Both the position numbers and the translations under genes were made by a program. DNA of 64,000 nt, from NCBI RefSeq assembly GCF_003626635.1, contig NZ_RAZT01000009.1, positions 186,001 to 250,000 of the forward strand. The letters run 5' to 3'. This DNA comes from Micromonospora musae (GTDB taxonomy: Bacteria > Actinomycetota > Actinomycetes > Mycobacteriales > Micromonosporaceae). The notes beneath the pieces were generated by a model that had not been told where the DNA came from, did no database searches, and saw only the letters and a list, made by a program, of their open reading frames with translations. Below are positions 51,045-60,225 of this stretch, in pieces; within the stretch, counting starts at the first letter, position 1, and each line of letters starts with the position of its first letter.

Positions 51045-53133
51045 AGGATGATGAGCCGGCGAGCTTCTCCAGCCGGATCGGCAGGTCGCGCACCCGTACG
51101 CCGGTGGCGTGCCGGACGGCGTTGGCGATCGCCGCCGCCGAACCCACGATGCCGATCTCGCCGAGCCCCTTCACCCCGGTCGGATTCAGGTCGGAGTCCT
51201 CCTCGGCGACCCACTCCGCCTCGATCTGCTCGACGTCCGCGCACCCGGCGATGTGGTACGTGGCGAAGTCGTGGTTGACCCAGTCGCCGTACCGCTCGTC
51301 GAGCAACCCCTCCTCGTGCAAGGCCATGGAGATTCCCATGGTCATGCCCCCGATGAGCTGACTGCGCGCGGTCGTCGGGTTCACCACCCGGCCGACCGCG
51401 AACACGCCCAGCATGCGGCTCACCCGGACCTCACCGGTCTCCGCGTCCACCCGTACCTCGACGAAGTGCGCGCCGTACGCGTAGCGGGCCATCGGCTTCT
51501 GGGCCCGGATCTCGTCGGCGGTGCTCGCCGCGACGGTCAGCCCCTCCGGCGGCAGTGAGCCCGAGTGGTGGCCGAGCCGGTCGCGCAGCTCCTGGCAGGC
51601 GCGGGTGAGCGCCCAACTCCACGAGGCGGTGCCCATCGAACCGCCGGCCACGCCCGCCGGGGGCAGGTCGCTGTCGCCGATCCGGATGGTCACCCGCTCC
51701 GGTGGTACGTCCAGCGCGTCCGCGGCGATCTGCCACAGCGCCGTACGGGCCCCGGTGCCGATGTCGGTCGCGTTGATCCGGACCAGGTAGCCGCCGTCGG
51801 GCAGCGCGGTGGCCGTGGCGGCCGACGCCCGCGCCCGAGCGGGGTAGCTGGCGCCGGCCACCCCGGTGCCGACCAGCCAACGTCCCTCGCGGCGGGCACC
51901 TGGACGCGGGTCGCGGTCACCCCAGCCGAACCGGCGTGCGCCCCTGATGAGGCAGGCGACGAGGTTGCGGCTGCTGAACGGATGCCCCTGGTCGGGGTCG
52001 ACAGTCGGTTCGTTGCGGACCCGCAGCTCGATCGGATCGATCCCGCAGGCGGAGGCGAGCTCGTCCATCGCCGACTCCAGGGCGTACGCGCCGGGGCACT
52101 CGCCCGGCGCCCGCATCCAGAACGGGGTCGGCACGTCGAGGCGGACCAGCCGGTGGGTGGTGCGCCGGTGCGGCGCCGCGTACATGCTGCGGGTGTAGAC
52201 GGCGGTCTGCTCGGCGAACTCGGTGATGGTGGAGGTCTGGCTGATCGCGTCGTGGCAGATCGCCGCGATCCGACCGTCCGCGTCGGAGCCGAGCCGTACC
52301 CGTTGGATCGTCGGAGTGCGGTAGCCGATCGGCCCGAAGAGCTGCTGCCGGGTGAGGGCGAGCCGAACCGGCCGGTCCACCTGCCGGGCCGCGAGCGAGG
52401 CGAGCACCACGGCCGCCTTCGGGTAGCCCTTGCTGCCGAACCCGCCGCCCACGTGTTCGCTGATCACCCGCACGGAGTCGCGGGGAATTCCGAACAGCTC
52501 GGCCAGGGCGGCCTGCACAGCCGTCGAGCCCTGGTTGGAGTCGTGCACGAGCAGCCGCCCGTCGCGCCACTGCGCCGTGGTGGCGTGCGGCTCCATCGGA
52601 TTGTTGTGGTACGCCGGAGTCCGGTACGTGGCGTCGACCCGCACCTCGGCGGCGTCGAACGCGGCGTCGAAGTCCCCCTCGCTGGTGTCCGTGGGATAGC
52701 TCGGATTGACCTTCTCCGGTCGGTACAGGCCGGGGTGGTCGGCGGTGAGCACCGTGCTGTGCGGCTCGGTGTCGTAGTCGATCCGGACCTGACGCGCGCC
52801 CTCGCGGGCCGCCTCGATGCTCTCCGCCACGACCAGGGCCACCAGTTGACCGCGGTAGTGCACCGCCGGATCTTGCAGCAGGTACAGCTCCGGTTCGACG
52901 TCGGGCGAGAGCCGCGGGGCGTTGCCGTGGTGCAGGACCGCCAGCACGCCCGGCACCGCGAGCGCCGGGTCCGGGTCGATCCGGGTGATCCGCCCGCGCA
53001 CCGCCGCCGCGGGAACCGCCCAGCCGTACGTCACGTCCTCCAGCGGGTACTCGACCGCGTACCGGGCGGTGCCGGTGACCTTCTCCGGGCCCTCCAGACG
53101 GGGGTGGGCCCGGCCCACCGCGCCAGCGCTCAC
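51037..53133 (-). CDS. Molybdenum hydroxylase large subunit (PaoC/XdhA-like)
   Basis: This is a 698-residue molybdopterin-binding subunit of the xanthine-oxidase family. Landmarks are GGGFGSKGYPK (molybdopterin), APGECPG and the C-terminal GVKGLGEIGIVGSAAAIANAV with the active-site Glu. Its length and its FAD partner resemble E. coli PaoC (YagR), an aldehyde oxidoreductase using MCD cofactor, more than xanthine dehydrogenase. An aldehyde or heterocycle substrate is likely. It is the last gene of a three-subunit operon. Confidence 0.9.
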   Translation of the reverse strand: MSAGAVGRAHPRLEGPEKVTGTARYAVEYPLEDVTYGWAVPAAAVRGRITRIDPDPALAVPGVLAVLHHGNAPRLSPDVEPELYLLQDPAVHYRGQLVALVVAESIEAAREGARQVRIDYDTEPHSTVLTADHPGLYRPEKVNPSYPTDTSEGDFDAAFDAAEVRVDATYRTPAYHNNPMEPHATTAQWRDGRLLVHDSNQGSTAVQAALAELFGIPRDSVRVISEHVGGGFGSKGYPKAAVVLASLAARQVDRPVRLALTRQQLFGPIGYRTPTIQRVRLGSDADGRIAAICHDAISQTSTITEFAEQTAVYTRSMYAAPHRRTTHRLVRLDVPTPFWMRAPGECPGAYALESAMDELASACGIDPIELRVRNEPTVDPDQGHPFSSRNLVACLIRGARRFGWGDRDPRPGARREGRWLVGTGVAGASYPARARASAATATALPDGGYLVRINATDIGTGARTALWQIAADALDVPPERVTIRIGDSDLPPAGVAGGSMGTASWSWALTRACQELRDRLGHHSGSLPPEGLTVAASTADEIRAQKPMARYAYGAHFVEVRVDAETGEVRVSRMLGVFAVGRVVNPTTARSQLIGGMTMGISMALHEEGLLDERYGDWVNHDFATYHIAGCADVEQIEAEWVAEEDSDLNPTGVKGLGEIGIVGSAAAIANAVRHATGVRVRDLPIRLEKLAGSSSFT

Positions 53134-53167
53134 GGCTCCGCCCCGGTCCGCACGCCGAGCCCGCCGC

Positions 53168-54157
53168 TCATCGCCGCGACTCCGCCAGCTCGGTGAGGGC
53201 GCGGACGGTGACGGCGCGGATCAGCGGCACCTTGAACCCGTTGTGCCGCAACGGGCGCGCTGCCGCCAGCTCCGCGTCCGCGGCCTGCCCGGCCAGCTCC
53301 GGGGTGAACGGCCGGCCGCGCAGCTCCGCCTCGGCCCGGTAGGCGCGCCAGGGTCGGTGCGCGACCGCGCCGTAGGCGAGCCGGACGTCACGCACCACGT
53401 CCCCGTCCAGGTCGAGCACGGCGGCCACCGAACCGACCGCGAAGGCGAACGAGGCCCGATCCCGAACCTTGAGGTACGCCGACCGGCGCGCGGCCGGCAG
53501 CGGTGGGATCCGTACGGCGGTGATCAGCGCACCCCGTCGGAGGGTGGTCTCCCGCTCCGGGTGCTCGCCCGGCGACCGGTGCAGCTCGACGAAGGGCACG
53601 TCCCGGGTTCCCTCGGGCTCCGCCACCTCGACCACCGCATCGAGGGCGGCCAGCGCGACGGCCAGGTCCGACGGGTGGGTGGCGACGCACTCCTCGGACC
53701 AGTCCAGGATGGCCAGCTCGCGGTTCTGCCCGTGCCGGGCCGCGCAGCCGCTGCCCGGATCCCGTTTGTTGCACGCCTTGCCGGTGTCCTGGAAGTAGAA
53801 GCACCGGGTGCGCTGCAACAGGTTGCCGGCGGTGGTCGCCATGTTCCGCACCTGACCGGAGGCGGCGGCGAGCAGCGCGCGGGCGAGCACGGGGTAGTCC
53901 CGGCGTACCACCGGGTGGGCGGCGAGTTCGCTGTTGCGTACGGTCGCGCCGACGCGCAGGCCGCCCTCGGGCAGTGGCTCGACGCCGCCCAGCGGCAGCC
54001 GGTTGACGTCCACCAGCAGGTCGGGGCGCTGCACGCCGAGTTTCATGAGGTCGACGAGGTTGGTGCCGCCGGCCAGGTACGCGGCGTCGGGGTCCGCGTC
54101 GAGCAGCGCCACGGCCTCGTCGACGTCGGTCGGGCGGCGATACCGGAACTCCCTCAT
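53168..54157 (-). CDS. Molybdenum hydroxylase FAD subunit with 4Fe-4S loop (PaoB-like)
   Basis: This is a 329-residue FAD-binding subunit (YLAGGTNLVDLMK, ATTAGNLLQRTRC). As in E. coli PaoB, it carries an inserted cysteine-rich loop, RCFYFQDTGKACNKRD with a third Cys in GSGCAARHG, that holds an extra [4Fe-4S] cluster in that enzyme; ordinary xanthine dehydrogenases lack it. ATG 54157 is used because it overlaps the preceding stop by 4 bp. This loop is the main reason to call the complex PaoABC-like. Confidence 0.9.
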   Translation of the reverse strand: MREFRYRRPTDVDEAVALLDADPDAAYLAGGTNLVDLMKLGVQRPDLLVDVNRLPLGGVEPLPEGGLRVGATVRNSELAAHPVVRRDYPVLARALLAAASGQVRNMATTAGNLLQRTRCFYFQDTGKACNKRDPGSGCAARHGQNRELAILDWSEECVATHPSDLAVALAALDAVVEVAEPEGTRDVPFVELHRSPGEHPERETTLRRGALITAVRIPPLPAARRSAYLKVRDRASFAFAVGSVAAVLDLDGDVVRDVRLAYGAVAHRPWRAYRAEAELRGRPFTPELAGQAADAELAAARPLRHNGFKVPLIRAVTVRALTELAESRR

Positions 54158-54705
54158 CGCTCGCCCGCCGTCTCCCGGATCGCGGCGACGATGTGCGGGT
54201 ACGCCCCGCACCGGCACAGGTTGCCGGCCATCCGTTCGCGGATCTCCGCGTCGGTCGGCCGGACGACGCCGGTGAGGTCCTCGGTGACCGCGCTCGGCCA
54301 CCCCTCGGCGAGCTCGTCGAGCACGCCGCGCGCCGAGCAGAGCTGACCCGGCGTGCAGTAGCCGCACTGGAACGCGTCCTGCGCGACGAACGCCTCCTGC
54401 AGCGGGGAGAGCCGGTCGGGCCCGGCCAGCCCCTCGACGGTGGTGATCGAGCAGTCGTCCAGGGTGACCGCGAAGATCAGGCAGCTCTTCACCCGCCGCC
54501 CCTCCAGCAGCACCGTGCAGGAGCCGCACTGGCCGTGGTCGCAGCCCTTCTTCGCGCCGATGAGGCCGAGGTGCTCGCGCAGCGTGTCGAGCAGCGTCGT
54601 GCGGTTGTCCAGCGTCAGCTCGCGGCGATCGCCGTTGACGGTGAACGCGACCCGGGACGACCGTTCGTCGCCGGCGATCGAGGCGCTACCGGAGCGATTC
54701 TGCAC
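54154..54705 (-). CDS. Molybdenum hydroxylase 2Fe-2S subunit (PaoA-like)
   Basis: This 183-residue subunit holds two [2Fe-2S] clusters: CDHGQCGSC plus a later Cys in VKSCLIF, and QCGYCTPGQ plus NLCRCGAYPH. Unlike E. coli PaoA it shows no twin-arginine signal; the first 20 residues are polar and begin MQNRSGS. The complex is therefore probably cytosolic. It is the first gene of the operon and diverges from the MocA-like gene across 68 bp that include A+T-rich sequence (ACTAATCGGG), probably a shared promoter area. Confidence 0.9.
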   Translation of the reverse strand: MQNRSGSASIAGDERSSRVAFTVNGDRRELTLDNRTTLLDTLREHLGLIGAKKGCDHGQCGSCTVLLEGRRVKSCLIFAVTLDDCSITTVEGLAGPDRLSPLQEAFVAQDAFQCGYCTPGQLCSARGVLDELAEGWPSAVTEDLTGVVRPTDAEIRERMAGNLCRCGAYPHIVAAIRETAGER

Positions 54706-54773
54706 CTGCCCATAGTAGCTTTGTTCACACTAATCGGGAGAAAACCGACAGCTCTTGTCCGGCTGGGGGACGC

Positions 54774-55358
54774 GTGGCGAAGGGCAGGGTGGCCGGGCTG
54801 CTGCTCGCCGCCGGCGCGGGGCGTCGGTTCGGCCGGCCGAAGGCGCTCGTCGAGTTCGACGGCGAGCCGCTCGTCCGCCGTGCCCTGCGCCTGCTGGCCG
54901 CCGGGGGCTGCGCCCCGGCGCACGTCGTGGTCGGCGCCGGGGTGGACGGCCTGCCCCCGCTGCCGGAGGCGGTCCTGGTGCACAACCCCGACTGGTCCCG
55001 GGGGATGGGCCTCTCACTGCGCCTCGGGCTGGCGTCGCTGCCCGAGGACGTGGCGGCCGCCGTGGTGGTCCTCGTCGACCAGCCGCTGCTCAGCCCGGCG
55101 GCGGTGCGCCGGGTGCGGGCCGCGTACGCCGGCGGCGCGGTCGTCGCGACGGCCACCTACGCCGGGCGTCCCGGCCACCCCGTGCTGCTCGGGCGCGAGA
55201 CCTGGCCGCTGCTCGACCGGTACGCCACCGGCGACCGGGGCGCCCGCGACCTGCTGCGCGCCCGGCCCGACCTGGTGGTCCGGGTGCCCTGCGACGGTGT
55301 CGGCGTTCCGCTCGACCTCGACACCCCGGCCGACCTCGGCCGCGCCACTCCGCCGTGA
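54774..55358 (+). CDS. MobA/MocA-like nucleotidyltransferase
   Basis: This 194-residue NTP transferase begins GLLLAAGAGRRFGRPKALVEF, the nucleotide-binding loop of MobA/MocA proteins, and has VVVLVDQPLLSP and GRPGHPVLLG. MocA makes the cytosine dinucleotide form of the molybdenum cofactor used by xanthine-oxidase-family enzymes. Its place opposite the three hydroxylase subunits supports that role. No XdhC-type chaperone is present nearby. The GTG at 54774 has no strong Shine-Dalgarno. Confidence 0.85.
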   Translation: MAKGRVAGLLLAAGAGRRFGRPKALVEFDGEPLVRRALRLLAAGGCAPAHVVVGAGVDGLPPLPEAVLVHNPDWSRGMGLSLRLGLASLPEDVAAAVVVLVDQPLLSPAAVRRVRAAYAGGAVVATATYAGRPGHPVLLGRETWPLLDRYATGDRGARDLLRARPDLVVRVPCDGVGVPLDLDTPADLGRATPP

Positions 55359-55367
55359 CCGTGCCGG

Positions 55368-56597
55368 TCAGCGGCGCCACTTCTGGTTGGGGCCGCCGGT
55401 GCACTCCCAGATCTGCAGGCGGGTGCCGTCGGCGGAGCTCGCTCCGGTCGCGTCGAGGCACTTGTTGGCCTGCGGATTCACGATGTCCCCGGCGGCGCTG
55501 AGGACCCAGCGCTGCGCGGCGCTGCCGTTGCAGTCCCACAACTGCACCAGCGTGCCGTTGGCGGTGCCGCCACCGGCCACGTCGAGGCACTTGCCCAGCG
55601 CCCGCACCGAACCGTCGCCGGCCCAGGACCAGCGCTGCGCCGCGGTGCCGTTGCAGGTCCAGAGCTGCACCGCGGTGCCGTTGGCGGTGCTGGCGCCGGC
55701 CACGTCCACGCACTTGTTGCCGTAGCCGACGATCGGCGCGCCACCGCCCCCGCCGCCGGTGTCCCACGCCTGCACCCGGACGTAGTCGACGACCATCTGC
55801 TGCGGGAAGACCGTCGTCCCGTCAGGGGAGCCGGGCCAGTTGCCGCCGACCGCGACGTTCATGATCATGAAGAAGGGGTGGTCGAAGACCCATCGGTTGC
55901 CGCGCAGGTCGGCCGGGGTCTTGCGGGAGTACTGCACGCCGTCGAGGTACCAGGTGATCGAGTCGGGCGCCCAGTCGACGGTGTACGTGTGGAACGCGTC
56001 GGCGAGTGCCTGCCCGCCCGGCAGGGAGGTCTGCCCGGTGACCGCGTTGCCGCCCGAGTAGCCGGGCCCGTGCAGGGTGCCGTGCACGGTGGAGGGCTCG
56101 CGCCCGACGTTCTCCATGATGTCGATCTCGCCCCGGTCGGGCCAGGAGTTGCTGCTGGTGCCGAGCATCCAGAAGGCCGGCCAGAGCCCCTGGCCGCGTG
56201 GGATCTTGATGCGAGCCTCGAACCGGCCGTACGCCTGGGCGAACGTGCCGGCGGTCAGCAGCCGGGCCGAGGTGTACTGGCAGCTGCCGTACCAGCAGTT
56301 GTGGTTGGCGGGGTTCTCCCGGCGGGCGGTGATCACGAGGTTGCCGTTGCCGTCCAGCGCCGCGTTGCGGGTGCTGCTGGTGTAGTACTGCAACTCGTTG
56401 TTGCCCCAGCCGCCACCACCGATGTCGTACTTCCACTTGTTCTGGTCCGGCGGTGTGCCGGCGGGCCCGTTGAAGTCGTCGGACCAGGTCACCGCGCCGG
56501 GTGCGGCGGCGGCGGGTGCGGCGGTGGGTACGGTCAGCGCGGCGCTGAGCCCCACGACGGCGAGCGCCAGTGCGGCGACGGCACGAAGTCTGCGCAT
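55368..56597 (-). CDS. Secreted GH16 beta-glucanase with CBM13
   Basis: This is a 409-residue secreted enzyme. A Sec signal (MRRLRAVAALALAVVGL, cleavage near AAA at about 32) precedes a GH16 domain with the active site GEIDIMENVG: Glu157 nucleophile, Asp159, Glu162 acid/base. The insertion pattern fits beta-1,3-glucanases (laminarinases). After a Gly-rich linker (GGGGGG) comes a ricin-type CBM13 of three QXW-like units (TAQRWSW, AAQRWVL, NQKWRR). ATG 56597 follows GGGAGG. A promoter and LacI-type operator lie upstream. Confidence 0.92.
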   Translation of the reverse strand: MRRLRAVAALALAVVGLSAALTVPTAAPAAAAPGAVTWSDDFNGPAGTPPDQNKWKYDIGGGGWGNNELQYYTSSTRNAALDGNGNLVITARRENPANHNCWYGSCQYTSARLLTAGTFAQAYGRFEARIKIPRGQGLWPAFWMLGTSSNSWPDRGEIDIMENVGREPSTVHGTLHGPGYSGGNAVTGQTSLPGGQALADAFHTYTVDWAPDSITWYLDGVQYSRKTPADLRGNRWVFDHPFFMIMNVAVGGNWPGSPDGTTVFPQQMVVDYVRVQAWDTGGGGGGAPIVGYGNKCVDVAGASTANGTAVQLWTCNGTAAQRWSWAGDGSVRALGKCLDVAGGGTANGTLVQLWDCNGSAAQRWVLSAAGDIVNPQANKCLDATGASSADGTRLQIWECTGGPNQKWRR

Positions 56598-56687
56598 GGG
56601 AGGCCTCCCTGCGATCTCGGATGTCCGGAGCCTCAACCCGTCCGGCGGACGGGAACTGTAAGGAAACCGGTGAAATAGACTGTCAAC

Positions 56688-56716
56688 AATCTATGAACGC
56701 TCCGCCCTTGTGTCAA
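56688..56716 (-). promoter_or_regulatory. Promoter of the GH16 glucanase gene
   Basis: Read leftward, TTGACA (56716-56711) and TAGATT (56693-56688) are separated by exactly 17 bp. The operator GAGAGCGCTCTC abuts the -35 element. Confidence 0.7.
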
Positions 56717-56728
56717 GAGAGCGCTCTC
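56717..56728. promoter_or_regulatory. LacI-family-type operator (GAGAGCGCTCTC)
   Basis: This 12-bp perfect palindrome touches the -35 of the glucanase promoter. The core AGCGCT and flanks resemble CebR-like sugar-repressor sites (GGGAGCGCTCCC). An identical 12-mer occurs at 63958-63969, so one regulator likely controls both. The regulator gene is not in the window. Confidence 0.65.
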
Positions 56729-56754
56729 CCCCACGCGGGACTCCTCGGCGCCGT

Positions 56755-56817
56755 CCGTTGATCATGACGTTGACGGGGGAGCCGATCTCCAAGGCCCCGC
56801 CAACCTCATGATCGACG
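56755..56817. repeat. Dispersed palindromic repeat, family 2, copy 2
   Basis: This 63-bp palindrome opens CGTTGATCATGACGTTGACG and closes with CAACCTCATGATCGACG. It lies in the gap between the GH16 promoter and the GH1 terminator. Confidence 0.82.
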
Positions 56818-56859
56818 GGGAGGGCCGGGGGTGGGGAGGGTCGGGGGTGGGAATGGGGA

Positions 56860-56895
56860 GGGCCCCGGGTGCCGTTGGTGCGGCACCCGGGGCCC
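56860..56895 (-). terminator. Terminator of the GH1/ABC operon
   Basis: GGGCCCCGGGTGCCG (56860-56874), a 6-nt loop, and CGGCACCCGGGGCCC (56881-56895) form a 15-bp perfect stem 18 bases beyond the stop of the GH1 gene. Confidence 0.75.
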
Positions 56896-56913
56896 CGGGA
56901 GGTGGATACGGGC

Positions 56914-58293
56914 TCAGGCCACCGGCGTGGTGGTGGCGCCGGCCGCACCGGCGAGCCGCTGGTGGGCGCGGATCAGTTCGGCGTAGCGGTGCCCGCTCGC
57001 CTTCATCGTGCGCCGCTGCGTGGCGTAGTCGACGTGGACCAGCCCGAAGCGCTTGTCGTAGCCGTACGCCCACTCGAAGTTGTCCAGCAGCGACCAGACG
57101 AAGTAGCCGGCGAGCGGAACCCCGCGGGCCACCGCCGACGCGCACGCCACCAGGTGCTCCTCCAGCTGGTCGGTGCGCTCCTTGTCCTCGACCGTGCCCT
57201 CCGCGGTGACCGTGTCCGGCCACGCCGACCCGCTCTCGGTGACGATGATCTTCGCCGGCCGGTACTCCTCGTGCACCGAGACCAGCAGCTGCTCGAGCCC
57301 GGTCGGGTAGACCTCCCAACCCATCGCCGTCTCGACCGCGCCGGGCACCGGCACCTGCCGGGCGTACGGCGGGGGCCCCGCCGGGTCGTCGACGACCAGC
57401 TGACGGAAGTAGTAGTTCACTCCGAGGAAGTCGGTCGGGGTGGCGATCACCGCGAGGTCGCCGTCGCGTACCGGCGGCTCGATCCCGTAGGTGGCGATCA
57501 TGTCCGCCGGGTAGCCGCGCCCGTGGATCGGGTCGAGCCACCAGCGGTTGACGTGGCCGTCCATCCGGCGGGCCGCCGCGACGTCCTCGGGACGGTCGGT
57601 GGCCGCCTCGATCGGACTGAGGTTGAGCACCAGCCCGATCGACGCCGGGCGGGCGGCGTTCGCCCGTACCGCCTGGGTGGCCAGGCCGTGTCCGAGCAGC
57701 GTGTGGTGGGAGGTACGCACCGCCCGGTCGAGGTCCCGCTCCCCGGGGGCCATCTTGCCCTCCAGGTGGCCGATCCAGGAGACGCAGAGCGGCTCGTTGA
57801 CCGTGTTCCAGTCGGTCACCCGGTCGCCGAGCCGGGCCGCGACGATCGCCGCGTAGTCGGCGAACGCCTCGGCGGTGGAGCGCTCGGGCCAGCCGCCCCG
57901 GTCCTGCAGAGCCTGTGGCAGGTCCCAGTGGTAGAGCGTGGCGAAGGGCCGGATGCCCTCGGCGAGCAGCCGGTCGACCAGCCGGTCGTAGAAGTCCAGT
58001 CCCGCCGCGTTGACCGCGCCGACCCCCTCGGGCAGCACCCGGGGCCAGGCCACCGAGAACCGGTACGCGTCGACGCCGAGCCGGCGCAGCAGCGTGACGT
58101 CCTCGGGCCAGCGGTGGTAGTGGTCGCAGGCGACGGCACCGGTGTCACCGTTGTCGACGTTCCCGGGAGCCGCCGAGAAGGTGTCCCAGATGGACGGAGA
58201 TCGTCCGTCGACGTCGACGGCCCCCTCGATCTGGTACGCCGCGGTGGCGACGCCCCAGAGGAAGTCGGGCGGCAGCTTGGACAGGTCCGGCAC
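56914..58293 (-). CDS. GH1 beta-glucosidase
   Basis: This is a cytosolic GH1 enzyme of about 459 residues: FLWGVATAAYQIEGA at the start, acid/base Glu167 in NTVNEPL and nucleophile Glu353 in VTESGSAW. It hydrolyses beta-glucosides such as cellobiose or laminaribiose brought in by the adjoining importer. I use GTG 58293, preceded by GAGGAG at 9 bases; a GTG at 58326 overlapping the permease stop by 4 bp would add 11 residues. It is the last gene of the leftward operon. Confidence 0.93.
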   Translation of the reverse strand: MPDLSKLPPDFLWGVATAAYQIEGAVDVDGRSPSIWDTFSAAPGNVDNGDTGAVACDHYHRWPEDVTLLRRLGVDAYRFSVAWPRVLPEGVGAVNAAGLDFYDRLVDRLLAEGIRPFATLYHWDLPQALQDRGGWPERSTAEAFADYAAIVAARLGDRVTDWNTVNEPLCVSWIGHLEGKMAPGERDLDRAVRTSHHTLLGHGLATQAVRANAARPASIGLVLNLSPIEAATDRPEDVAAARRMDGHVNRWWLDPIHGRGYPADMIATYGIEPPVRDGDLAVIATPTDFLGVNYYFRQLVVDDPAGPPPYARQVPVPGAVETAMGWEVYPTGLEQLLVSVHEEYRPAKIIVTESGSAWPDTVTAEGTVEDKERTDQLEEHLVACASAVARGVPLAGYFVWSLLDNFEWAYGYDKRFGLVHVDYATQRRTMKASGHRYAELIRAHQRLAGAAGATTTPVA

Positions 58294-58322
58294 GGGTTGG
58301 TTCTCCTCTGCGGTGGATCGAA

Positions 58323-59162
58323 TCACTTGACAGCGCCGGCGGTGAGGCCGGCGACGAAGTAGCGCTGCAACGCCAGGAAACCGGCGACGACGGGCACGCT
58401 CACCACCAGCGAGGCGGCCATGATCTGGTTCCAGTAGACGTTGAACTGGGTGGAGTAGCCCTGGAGGCCGACGGCGAGAGTACGGCTGCCCTCGTCGGTC
58501 ATCACCGAGGCGAAGAGCACCTCACCCCAGGCGGTCATGAACGCGTACACGGTGACGGCGACCACGCCCGGTACGGCCGCCGGCAGGATCACCCGGAACA
58601 GGATGCGCAGCGGACCGGCGCCGTCGACCTGCGCCGCCTCGTCGAGCCCGCGCGGGATCGAGTCGAAGTAGCCGACCAGCATCCAGATCGAGAACGGCAG
58701 CGAGAAGGTCAGGTACGTGATGACCAGGCCGGTACGGCTCGCGTACAGCTCGATCCCGGTGGCGTTGCCTAGGTTGACGTAGATGAGGAAGAGCGGCAGC
58801 AGGAACAGGATGCCGGGGAACATCTGGGTGGAGAGCACGGTCACCGAGAAGAGACCCCGGCCCCGGAAGCGGTACCGGCTCACCGCGAACGCCGCGAAGA
58901 TGGCGACCGCCACCGAGCAGACCGCAGCGACGCTCGACACCACCAGGCTGTTCACCAGGTAGCGGGCCAGCGGCACGGTGCTCCACATGTCGACGAACGG
59001 TTGCAGCGTCGGCCGGCTGGGCCACCAGGTGAAGCCGTTCTGCACGTCCTGCAGCGGCTTCGCCGCCGAGGTGACCATCACGTAGAGCGGAATGACGACG
59101 AAGAGGGTGAGCAGGGTCAGCACGATCCGTCGGCCCCAGCGCTCACCGGCGGTCTCACGCAT
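58323..59162 (-). CDS. Carbohydrate ABC transporter permease, MalG type
   Basis: This 279-residue CUT1 permease has six helices and the EAA loop EAAQVDGAGPLRILFRVILPA near 185-205. It overlaps the MalF-type gene by 8 bp and is followed by the beta-glucosidase, so beta-glucoside import is the likely role. It is one of two CUT1 importers in the window; again no ATPase gene is nearby. Confidence 0.9.
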   Translation of the reverse strand: MRETAGERWGRRIVLTLLTLFVVIPLYVMVTSAAKPLQDVQNGFTWWPSRPTLQPFVDMWSTVPLARYLVNSLVVSSVAAVCSVAVAIFAAFAVSRYRFRGRGLFSVTVLSTQMFPGILFLLPLFLIYVNLGNATGIELYASRTGLVITYLTFSLPFSIWMLVGYFDSIPRGLDEAAQVDGAGPLRILFRVILPAAVPGVVAVTVYAFMTAWGEVLFASVMTDEGSRTLAVGLQGYSTQFNVYWNQIMAASLVVSVPVVAGFLALQRYFVAGLTAGAVK

Positions 59163-60150
59163 GGTCCCTCCGGCGGTTCGTGATCAGCAGGTAGCCGGCC
59201 GAGACGACCAGCAGGAAGAGCAGCAGCGCCACCGACATCGCCGAGCCCGAACCGAAGTCCCAGGTCTTGAAGGAGCTGCGGTAGATGTGGATGGAGATCA
59301 GGTCGGCCTGCGCCGGCGCCGAACCGCCGAAGAGCACGTACGGCGTGTTGAAGTCGTTGAACGTCCAGAGGAAGAGCACCAGCAGCAGGACCAGGTTTAC
59401 CGGGCGCAGCATCGGCAGGGTGACCGAGCGCAGCCGCCACCAGAACCCGGCGCCGTCGATCGCGGCCGCCTCGTAGAGCTCGTCCGGCACGTTCTGCAGG
59501 CCGGCCATGAGGCAGAGGAACGCGAACGGCCAGCTGCGCCAGACCGAGACGATGAGCAGCGACCAGAAGCTGTTGTCGCCGATCAGCCAGAACGGCTTGT
59601 CGTCGAGCAGCCCGAGCTGGTCGACGAGGACGTGGTTGACCAGGCCGGTGTCCCGCTGGAGCAGGAAGCTCCAGGTGATCACCGCGGTGTAGACGGGCAG
59701 CGCGTACGGGGTGAGGAAGAGCGCCCGCAGAATTGCCCGGCCGCGGAACGGTCGTTGCAGCACGACCGCGCCGGCGATCCCGAGCAGCCAGGCCAGCCCC
59801 ACCGAGAGCAGGGTGTAGACCAGCGTGACCCAGAACGAGTGCAGCAGCTCGCGGCCGGCCACGCTGTTGAAGTCCAGCGTCGCCTTGTAGTTCTCCAGTC
59901 CGATGAAGGGTGCGGTGGACCAGTCCCGGATGTGGAACTGGGTCAGCTCCAGCAGGCTCATCCAGACCCCGACCACCATCGGGATCACGTGGATGGCCAG
60001 CTCCAGGACGACGGCCGGAACGAGCAGCAGGTACGGCAGGAGCGAACGCCGGGGGCGGCGGGGCCGCCGGGCCGGGGCCGGCGCCGCGGTCGCGGCCCCG
60101 GGGTCGCGCCGGTCGGGGCGGGCACCCGGCGCGGTGGTGCTGGTTGCCAT
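59155..60150 (-). CDS. Sugar ABC transporter permease, MalF type
   Basis: This 331-residue CUT1 permease starts with about 35 hydrophilic Arg/Pro/Ala-rich residues (RRPRRPRRSLLPYLLLVP) before helix 1. The EAA motif is EAAAIDGAGFWWRLRSVTLP. It pairs with the MalG-type product downstream and lies 75 bp after the binding-protein gene. Confidence 0.9.
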   Translation of the reverse strand: MATSTTAPGARPDRRDPGAATAAPAPARRPRRPRRSLLPYLLLVPAVVLELAIHVIPMVVGVWMSLLELTQFHIRDWSTAPFIGLENYKATLDFNSVAGRELLHSFWVTLVYTLLSVGLAWLLGIAGAVVLQRPFRGRAILRALFLTPYALPVYTAVITWSFLLQRDTGLVNHVLVDQLGLLDDKPFWLIGDNSFWSLLIVSVWRSWPFAFLCLMAGLQNVPDELYEAAAIDGAGFWWRLRSVTLPMLRPVNLVLLLVLFLWTFNDFNTPYVLFGGSAPAQADLISIHIYRSSFKTWDFGSGSAMSVALLLFLLVVSAGYLLITNRRRDHA

Positions 60151-60225
60151 CAGGATCCTCTCGGCAGGTGGTGGCCGTGGCAGGGCCGGTGGGGCGCCCC
60201 ACCACGGCCACCTGTGACGCCGGGG

